Below are positions 55,845-64,000 of a DNA stretch of 64,000 nucleotides, piece by piece. Under the pieces are notes generated by a model that was given only the letters and a program-made list of their open reading frames with translations, was not told the DNA's origin and ran no database searches. A program made the translations under genes and the position numbers. The stretch is from Chrysemys picta bellii (taxonomy: Eukaryota > Chordata > Testudines > Emydidae). The DNA is taken from positions 80,354,981 to 80,418,980 of the forward strand of contig NC_088800.1 of the NCBI RefSeq assembly GCF_011386835.1, in the 5' to 3' direction. The stretch's first letter is position 1. Every line of letters begins with the position of its first letter.

Positions 55845-57042
55845 GGGTTACCATATTTCCACAATCAAAAAAGAGGACACTGGCGGGGGGGGGGGAGCCC
55901 TGCCCTGCCCTGCCCTGCCCTGCCCTGCCCTGCCCTGCCCCTGCCCCCATCCACTCCCTCCCACTTCCCACCCCCTGACTGCCCCCATCAGAACCCCAAA
56001 CCCCCCCCCCCCCAGGTTCTTGTTCCCTGGCTGCCCCGACCCTTATCCACTCACATGGGTGGCAGGGTTGTTGAAATTTTGGTGGTGCCCAGAACCCCCC
56101 CCCACACACACCTGCCTAAGGCTCTGGGAGGGGGGTTGGGTGAGGGGAGGAGGAGGTCTGGGGTGCAGGTCCTGGGCTGGGGATTAGGGTGCAGGAGGGG
56201 TGCAGGTTCTGGAATAGTTTGGGTGCTGGGTGCAGGCTCCGGGCTGGGGCAAGGGGTGGGTGTGCAGGAGGGAGTGAGGGGTGCAGTCTCTGGGATGGAG
56301 TTTGGGGGTGGGAGGCGGTGCAAAGGGAGGGGGTACAGGCTTTGGGAGGGAGTTTGAGGGTAGGAGGGGGTGTGTGGGAAGGGGGAGGGGTTTGGGAGGG
56401 AGTTTGGGGATAGGAGGGGATGCAGGGGTGAGGGCTGTGGGTCTGAGGATGAAGGGTTCATGATGCAGGAGGGGGCTCAGGGATGGAGCAGAGGATTAGG
56501 GTGTGGGGGGATGAGGGGCTGGGTCTGAGGGGTTTGGGGCGTTGGAGAGACTCAGGGCTAGGGTGGAAGGGCAGGGTAAGGGCAGCCTGTCTTCCCATTA
56601 GTAGATGGGGGATACTAGGACCCGGGGGCAGCAGACAAGGGAGAGGCAGGCAGGGGGCGGCCCACGGGGAGGGGCGAGACGCGAGGATGGGGGGTGGCAG
56701 GTGGAGGCCGGGGACCCATCCAACACTCCCCCGCTCCCTGACTGCCCCCCACCGGACTCCCCTTACCATTCTGGCTCCACGTGTTTGCAAAACACGCTGC
56801 CCGGTGGGTCGATTTGTGTGTTACACAGGGCTGCAGACAGAGGGAGGGGGGAGCAGGGGAGGGCTCTGGCTGCTGGAGGCCAATGGGAGTGGCCCAGCCG
56901 CCCAATCAGCAGCCGCACTCTGCATGGAAGGGAGGGAGGGAGGTGAGGGAGAAAAAAACCCCGGACATTTTAACCTTGTTACCAATTCCTCCCGGACGGC
57001 TATTTAGAGACGCAAAAGCTGGACATGTCCGGGGAAATACGG
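55845..57042. mobile_element. DNA element with TAGGGTTACCATA terminus and minisatellite core
   Basis: The left end TAGGGTTACCATATTTCC and the right part GCTGGACATGTCCGGGGAAA belong to one turtle repeat family whose far terminus normally mirrors the left one. Here the right terminus appears lost. The core holds a (CCTGC)n run at 55898-55941 and a long G-rich array of GGGTGCAGG- and GGGAGGGAGTTTGGGG-type units to about 56560. All long frames here (up to 179 codons) arise from it. Confidence 0.68.
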
Positions 57043-58318
57043 CTGCTGCATGCACCACACGGCACAAAGATAGGGGACACTTCTGCTATCATGAGGCAAT
57101 AAGTTGTCCTTTTATACATGCCGCTGCTAGTGACATTCATAAGAACCCAGAAAACTTCCCCCCAAGCTGGAAAAATCAGCTCACATTGGTAAATTTTAAA
57201 TAAAAAGCTGCATTCCTGCTTCCTTCTGCCTACGCAGGTTGGCCGTGTTGGAATCTGGTTTTCCTCAAAGATCCTGACAAGATATCAGGCATCTTTGGGT
57301 CCTATTCCTCATGTCCCACGGTTTGTCTGGTTCATTGTTATTGTTTTTGTTCTTATGACTAAGTTGTGAAGTGTTTCCATGCTCTCAAATCGGAATATGT
57401 CGAGTGGGGTACAGAGGATGGAATGTCCTTCAGATTTGCTCTAGCTCATCTTAAAACAGGCAACTCTTCTACCCTGAGCAAAACAGATTGTTGTTGTCTT
57501 GGGTGTTTATCTTCTCACAGCACTGCTTGCTGCTTCATGTGTGATGTTCATCTCTTCCATTTTCTCAGCTATCCAGTCTTACACTAAAGGACTTTATAGG
57601 TCCAAGTTCAGTTGGTCTTGATTTTACCTCTGTCCCTGGCTGGATACCTGTGCCCATGCATCTGCCTCAGGCCAGCTGGCAGCATGCTGGTAGGGTGGTC
57701 TCCTCCAAGACATGCCGGTGATAGAATCTTATTATTTCACAGATGTAGGGAAAAAATGTATTCCGTTTGAAAGTAGTGCATAACTGAGTTCCATGGCACG
57801 TACAGTCCTATTTGTACAGGTAAGTGGCTTTTGGCCAATTTACACACTGATGCACAGGGGTCAAAAAGTAGACCTCCTCCCCAATCTTTTCCAGGAAACA
57901 GTTTCTGCATAGCGGTAAGAACATAACTAACAGTCTCACAGTTGCGTATGGAAGGACATCAGGGTTTTTCCTTTTACCTTTCATCCTTAGGAAATTTTGT
58001 TTTTAATTTCCCAGTTTCTCCTCAGCAAGCCTTTGATAGGATCTGATATTAACAGAACTTGGTGTCCTGTGGCCATTGGAATTAAAGAGCCTCTAAACGT
58101 TCAGTAACATCCAATATATTTTTCAGAGCACAATTCCACTAAACAGAATTCTCAGGTCACTGGCTCAAACTCAAACCTGGCCTTGTACTTTATTGCCTGA
58201 AAGAGCTACTCAGATACACCCAGTTTCTGCTTTGCTGCACTGAGTTTTGCCTAAATGCAGTTAAGTAATACCACAATGTCTTGACTTTAGGTAATTAATT
58301 GTACCAGTGTCCAAACAA
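57043..58318. other. intronic sequence, no gene recognised
   Basis: Nothing identifiable. Confidence 0.45.
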
Positions 58319-58319
58319 C

Positions 58320-58507
58320 TACACCTCTACCCCGATATAACACGAATTCGGATATAACGCGGTAAAGCAGTGCACCGGGGGGGGGGGGGGGGGGGGCGGC
58401 TGTGCACTCCAGTGGATCAAAGCAAGTTTGATATAACGCGGTTTCACCTATAACACGGTAAGATTTTTTGGCTCTCAAGGACAGCCTTATATCGAGGTAG
58501 AGGTGTA
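58320..58507. mobile_element. Tigger-like MITE (GATATAACGCGG family), second copy
   Basis: TACACCTCTACCCCGATATA and TATATCGAGGTAGAGGTGTA are near-perfect inverted ends. An uninterrupted run of about 20 G (58377-58396) lies inside. This copy looks less decayed than the one at 36733. Confidence 0.88.
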
Positions 58508-60894
58508 TCACAATTTGCTTCAGAAGTTTAAAACCCAGTTCATGTGGATTTCACCAAAATACTCCAGTTTTCTTCTAGCTCTGTCCATCTTCCAGTTATC
58601 AAACACCTCAGTGCTCCATGGTCTTGATTTCTGAATTGATGATTGTAAGCTGCACAATCACTTTTTTTCTTTAATTACACAATTTAAGAAAAATCTCACT
58701 GGCTCTTTATTAAAACAAAAAACCTGCATAGGCTTAACAAAGATTGGTTTGTTCAGTTAAATAGTAAATTCCTGTCTAGAGCTAATTTGTTTTTCTAAGC
58801 ACAAGATTTTAAGTTATCGTGAATTTACTGTTCTACAGTTTTTGTAGTAAATTAAACACTTTCTGTGGTAGTCATTAGTGGTAATAAATATGCTCCTGTG
58901 GGCCCAGTACTTGCTGATAGTGATGTCAGATAGAATCTGAATTCGTTCTGCTTTTTTCTACTTTGCAAATGTGACAGTCAGAACTATAGTTGCTGTCTTG
59001 TCTGAATGAATCAGTAGACAGGTGCTGGCTGCGCTGCACGTGACTATCAGCTATTGCCCATAACACATACAGCAGCAAGTTGTCTTCCTCCCCTCCCCCT
59101 CCTCCTGTAAGCAATTTGTGCAAACGCTGCTAGTACTAAAGCACCACATGCTACTAATTTGTCAGGTGTACACTCTCAATAATGCTCTGTGTAGCTGATA
59201 AATGCCTCGAAGTTTCTTTTGATGTCTCTCTAGCCTTCTAAAAGTATCTTTGTTGTATAGAAGCTGACATACTTCAATCCAGTAGATAATCTTTACACAC
59301 TTGAACTTTAATACATTAATTTAAGCAGACATAAATAGAGCATGGTATCTACTAAAGCAGTAGATCTTTTTCCATGGTAGAAAATGCACATATGTTCAGC
59401 CATTGTATTTTCTAGGTTCAAAATTTAAATGCTTTCCTGGAGTTCAGAGTTAAGAGGGTACCTTAATTATCTTCTCATATTGTCTTTTCAGAATTTCAGA
59501 TTAAATATTCCCTTTCCTCTCTCCCCTTTCAAAATAGAATGGTTTATCTGCCTTTCTCTCAAAGCATTTTTTGGTTTAGATGGACATTGTATAGCCAATT
59601 AAAGCTTGCTGTTGAAATGAAAGGCCCCTGTTTCCCAAGATACCTTTTTAAAAACGCTATGGTTAAAGGAAGACATGGGAATAAGTTGCATTCCTCTGTC
59701 TTACTGTTGTGTCTGAACAGTTCTGATCTCTTGTTCCTTTTTTGTTGTTGTTGCATTACAGCAATATTGCAAGGAGGAGAATAGGTTTTTTTAATATTAT
59801 TTTCTGAAACGTTAAAACTCCTTCAAGCTGGCTTAGAAAACTTAGCATATCTGAACAACTTAACGCTTAACTCTGCTCACTTATCACACCACTAGGTGAT
59901 TTGGTTTAGTTGGTTTCATTACTTTGAGTAGGAAGACATTTTGATTCAAACTTTTTGTCATCTTTTTTTAATGTCAGTCCAGCACACAGTTCAGTGCTTA
60001 GAAAATTTCTAACGGAGTAGTACCTTTAAAAGATCACATAGAGGTGATCTTTAGTTCCCTTGGAATGGAGAAACAAAAACTAGAGGTTCAGGAAATTCTC
60101 ATGTCCAGTCCAGAGGACAAACTGAAGTCACTACAAAATGATGTTTGAAGTATTTATACTTATCCTTACCTTTTATAGGAAATACAAGGACTTAAAGCAT
60201 ATGTAATTGTATTGATGGGCAAAAAACGTTGAGATGGCATTAAGATTGAGAGTGTATATCAGTAATTTAAGGGTAAAAAAACATACAGGAATGTTGTAAT
60301 TATTCCATAATCAAGCATTATAACCCCAAGACATTCATAGTTTCTTCTGTCTCTTATCTCCATGGATCTACTGGGGTACTCAGGATGCTCACTGGATGCT
60401 CTATAGCCTGTTAAGAGGCTTAGATTTATTGGGGCCTGTTCAACACCTCTGAATTTTAGGTTGTTGGAAGCCATTCCTGATTCCGAAGCCTGGTTTTAGT
60501 TTAACTGAGGTGATGAGCCTGGTGGTTTGGCTTGGTGATGGTGAATAGTTAGAAGGCCCTTGTGCATTAGGACTTGGGTAGGAGGGAGATTTTTTTACTT
60601 CTTTTGAAACTCCTACATGTGGGCTAGGGAGCAGCATATGGAGTGGGGAAGGAATAGTGGTGGTAAAAGAGTGGCAAGCATATTCTTCCCTTGGCTTAGC
60701 TGATTCCCAGGCTTCCTACCAGCCATCCATTCTCCTCTCTTCTTCCACACTCCCCCAGGCACTTTGGGAGGAAAGCTCTAGTTCTCTGAACATTGGAAGT
60801 TGACAGGAAGTAGGGGGCAGAATGTATGTGTTAAGAGGTCTGCCGCATAAGAACTACCCTCTACAGAATGGTGTGCAGGAACTGTAGTTCTTTT
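58508..60894. other. intronic sequence, no gene recognised
   Basis: AT-rich sequence without an identifiable exon or repeat border. The open frames on both strands are short. Confidence 0.45.
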
Positions 60895-61223
60895 TCAAGT
60901 GATTGTTCATGTCCATTCCAAGCAGGTGTGTGCACGCCGCGTGCATGCCAGCCGGAAGATTTTACTATAGCAGAGTCCGTAGGGTTGGCTTCGGCGCCCC
61001 CTGGAGTGGCGCCTTCATGGCGCTGTATATAGGGGCCAGCCGACCCCCCGCCCCCTCAGTTCCTTCTTACCGCTGGTGATGGCTAGCTGGAACTTCGCTT
61101 GCTCTTCAGCAACCGTGGCAGTGTTCCATCGTTGTTGTAAATAGTTAGTTTGTTGTTTAGGCTTAACTTAGTTAGATATTAGTTGGGGGGGTTTTCCCCA
61201 AGTTTTCGTTGCCCCACTGGGGC

Positions 61224-63318
61224 ATGCCCGGGTCCCCAGGGTTCAAACTCTGCCGGGACTGTGGGAAATTCATGCTGAAGAGTGACCCGCACTCTTCGTG
61301 CTTAAGGTGCCTAGGGGAGAGCCACCAAAGAGATAGGTGCAGTATCTGCAGGGCTTTTTGCCCCAGGACTCTCAAAGATAGAGAGCAGAGACTTAAAGTC
61401 CTCCTAATGGAGGCGGCTCTGCGGCCGCAATCAGATCCCGGGCCTACCGAGCCGGCACCCAGCACTTCATCCTCGGTGCGCAGTGCCCCAGAACCGGAGA
61501 TAAGTCGTGAGGCCAAGGCCCCCAAACTCCGGTACCGGAGAGAGTCTGCGCACAAGAAACCAGCCTCGATGAGACACCGTTCCCCATCGCCAGTGCCGGT
61601 TAAAAGGAACAGGCCAGTGAGGGAACACTCTCCCCACCGGGACTCTAAAGGGCCGGCGCCGTCCACGAGTGCTACAGGACAATTCGCGCCGCAGACCCAT
61701 TTGGCCATCCCGTTGACTCCCGCCCCGGAGAGGGTACGGTCGAGTCCGGAAAAGCCTAGATCCCCGGATATGATGGAGGAAGTGCGCCTCCCATCGACGC
61801 TGGAGGCGTTCGAGGCCGCCTCAGATCTCTTGAGCCTCCCGGTGCTGGCGTCGCTGCACCAGTGCAGAGAACCTCCGGCTACCGCTCGGCCCCATTATCA
61901 ATCTGGGGGCAAACCGGCAATGCTCTCCCCGCGCTGCGCCACTCTAGCGGCACCGGTGCAGACAGCACCCTCTCCAGCGACAGTGGGTACCGCGCCTCCT
62001 ATGTCCTCCTACTCAGAGACTTTGGACTCTGAGGTGGACTCATACCGCTCTAACAGATCGAGGAGTAGGCAATCGTCCTCACGTGCGAGTACCCAACCAT
62101 ACCCACCACAGTGGGAGCAGCAGTGGCAACCACCCCCCAGTGGTCGTTCTGGACGCCGTGGGCCTACCATCAGTCAGTGGGTCAGGTGTACGGACCCCAC
62201 TCACGAGCCGCATCTGTCTCTTCGACGTCGGCGGTCCCGCCACTAATGCCGCCACCACCACCGGCACCGCCGTCTGACAGGAGTGCCACAAAGGGACACG
62301 GCACCACCTAGCCAAACAACGGCACCAACGGGGACCTTGCTCCCAGCACCGCAGGCACCGTCCAGCATGCCTCGTCGCTTGGTGTCGACCCCGGTACCGG
62401 CCGCGGTGCCGCATCCTGAGCCCGCACCGGCCGCGCAGCCTGAGTACTGTGTGCCGCAGGCCCTCGTAGAGGGAGAGGGGGTAGATGAAGGCCCTCTTCA
62501 GGGGATCTTTTCCTCCTCATCTCTGGGTGAGGCAGTAGCGGGAACTTCAGTGGCACCGGCCCTAGAGGACAATAGGATCCTCCAACAGCTGCTTACTCGA
62601 GCAGCCCAAAGCCTCTCGATCCAGACTGAGGAGATCGAGGTGGATACAGATCCGGTGATTGATATCCTGACCCCGTCAGGCCCATCCAGGGTAGCCCTAC
62701 CTCTCATAAAGACCATTACAGACACAACCTGCACCTTGTGGCAAACTCCAGCCTCATTGGCCCCTACAGCCAAAAGGACTGAGAGGCTATATTTTGTTCC
62801 AACCAAGGGCTATGAACATCTTTATACACACCCTCCCCTGGACTCTCTAGTGGTAGATGTGGCCAAGGGTTTCAGGGCGCTACACCTAAAAATAGAGGCC
62901 AAAAAGTTGGACCTGTTCGGGAGCAAGGTATATTCAACGGGGGGCCTGCAGTTGTGCATTGCCAATCAGCAAGCCATAGTGAGCCAGTATGGACACAACA
63001 CGTGATCGGCTTTGTCTAGGTTCGCGGACCTCCTTCCACAGGAGTCACGAACCAAGTTTTTCAGCCCTGGTTGAAGAGGGGAGATTGAATACCCGGGCTT
63101 CCCTCCAGGCGGCCTTGGACGCGGCCGATTCAGCCTCGCGCACGTTGGCGACTGGTCTGGTCATGAGGCACGGAGCCTGGCTTCAAGTTTCCGGCCTCCC
63201 TCATGAGGTCCAACAAACGATCCAGGACCTCCCCTTTGAAGGGCCCACGCTCTTCTTGGAGAAGACTGATAAGAGGCTTCATAGCCTAAAGGATTCACGG
63301 ACCTCCGTTCATTAGGCC
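61224..63318 (+). pseudogene. DIRS gag-like protein, interrupted
   Basis: The ATG at 61224 opens a frame with FKLCRDCGKFMLKS, SSCLRCLGESHQRDRCSIC and CRAFCPRTLKDREQRLK, paired cysteines like a zinc-binding module, followed by a long proline/serine/arginine-rich stretch. A TAA at 62244-62246 stops it, and the same frame reopens to 63005 with a segment including KRTERLYFVPTKGYEHLYT. The next conserved segment, LNTRASLQAALDAADSASRT, is in another frame (62989-63315), so there is at least one frameshift near 63000. The protein would package the element RNA. With a stop and frameshifts, this copy cannot make it in full. Confidence 0.75.
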
Positions 63319-63396
63319 TACACACCCTGGTCACCCAGCGTAGGCAGTTCAGGCCACCGCAGGCCCCTCGGCCGTACCAGCCTCAAAATCGAGGGG

Positions 63397-64000
63397 ATGC
63401 CTTGCGCAGAAGGGCAAAGACGGGCAGGAGGAGGCAACAACAGCAGCCCTTCGGCTAGTCATCTGCCCAACCAAGGCCTACATGGGCGCCTAGACCACCA
63501 TTTTGATGGCTTGGTTGAGGACGACCTCCCAGTCAGAACCCTGGATCTATCCAACTTTACCTTCTCGTCACGTCTGTCCCCCTTCTATCATGCGTGGGCC
63601 TGGATCACATCGGACGCTTGGGTGCTTCGCACGGTAGAGAGGGGATATTCTATCCAGTTCTCCCTCCCTCCCTCCCGCCCCACCAGTCCCCCTCCCCATC
63701 CCTCTTCAGGGACCCCTCTCACGAGCAACTTCTGCTTCAAGACGTTCAGTCCCTCCTCGCATCAGGGGCAGTAGAGGAGGTTCCTCAGGAGCTATGGGGC
63801 AAGGGCTTCTATTCTCGCTATTTCCTAATACCGAAAGTGAAAGGGGGCCTCAGACCTATTCTGGACTTGCGGCGTCTCAACAAGTTTGTGAAGAAGCTCA
63901 AGTTCCGCATGGTCTCCCTGTCCTCCATCATTCCTTCCATGGATCCAGGAGACTGGTATGCCGCCCTCGACTTAAAGGATGCATACTTTCACATTGCGAT
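63397..64000 (+). pseudogene. DIRS reverse transcriptase, N-terminal part (truncated by window)
   Basis: The frame 63397-63774 gives the segment before the polymerase (DAWVLRTVERGYSIQFSLPP). The domain then continues in another frame from 63705 to the window end with FRDPSHEQLLLQDVQ, KGGLRPILDLRRLNKF and WYAALDLKDAYFHIA. The latter frame has no stop over 98 codons. The frame change falls in the CCCTCC-type tract at 63661-63700. LDLKDAYFHI carries the first catalytic aspartate of the palm. The YxDD box is outside the window. Confidence 0.88.

Larger units (their letters stand above)
60895..64000 (+). mobile_element. younger DIRS retroelement, 5' part, cut by window end
   Basis: The leader from about 60895 carries GTAGTTCTTTTTCAAGTGAT and CATGTCCATTCC, the counterpart of the old element's left inverted repeat, then a TATA-type GTATATAGGGG near 61023-61033. 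A gag-like region and the start of reverse transcriptase follow in DIRS order. RNase H, recombinase and the right terminal repeat must lie beyond the window. Coding sequence is far less damaged than in the 18659-26521 copy. Confidence 0.85.

Noticed and set aside
55818..56357. 179-codon proline/glycine-rich frame
   Set aside because: It is produced by the CCTGC and G-rich arrays inside a DNA element.

Overview
The window looks like vertebrate nuclear DNA, most likely from a cryptodiran turtle. It is dominated by CR1 LINEs (including CR1 copies with the ATTCTATGA-type end), a tRNA-derived SINE with a CR1-like tail of the tortoise PolIII/SINE type, abundant hAT, Harbinger and Tigger miniature transposons, solo LTRs and DIRS retroelements, with old MIR and L2/L3 LINE fragments between them. 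This combination is known from turtles. Species assignment is inference. There are no prokaryotic genes, operons, CRISPR arrays or ribosome binding sites, and nearly all the short open frames here are chance frames or transposon debris.

Only one CpG island is present (about 13.4-15.0 kb), and the only convincing host coding sequence lies in it. On the plus strand, 14437-14562 encodes the N-terminal 42 residues of USP22, the deubiquitinase of the SAGA complex, and stops at a GT donor. No second USP22 exon was recognised in the remaining 49 kb, so 14563-64000 reads as one very long first intron. On the minus strand, 13667-13711 is a 15-codon reading frame ending at a perfect GTAAGT donor. It resembles the start of DHRS7B, the known neighbour of USP22 in mammals, so the island is probably a head-to-head promoter about 0.7 kb wide. 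A GC-rich minisatellite (12.8-13.4 kb) sits in the putative DHRS7B intron next to it.

Layout: 1-4.35 kb holds a CR1 interrupted by an inverted second CR1. 4.35-12.8 kb is intronic or intergenic, with MIR, SINE and palindromic repeats. 12.8-15 kb is the minisatellite and the promoter. 18.66-26.52 kb is an old, fully decayed DIRS element whose inverted terminal repeats are still 33/35 identical, with gag, RT, RNase H and tyrosine-recombinase remnants in order and at least four later insertions. 26.6-60.9 kb is a patchwork of MITEs, CR1 pieces (one with an ORF1 esterase-like remnant), solo LTRs, a decayed Tigger transposon and stretches with nothing recognisable. 60.9-64 kb is the 5' part of a younger DIRS element, cut by the window end inside its reverse transcriptase.

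I did not find a new biological system. The most informative items are the divergent promoter, the two same-strand DIRS elements in one intron, and several transposon nests that can be ordered in time from target-site duplications read directly in the sequence. Family names come from recognition, not from a database search.
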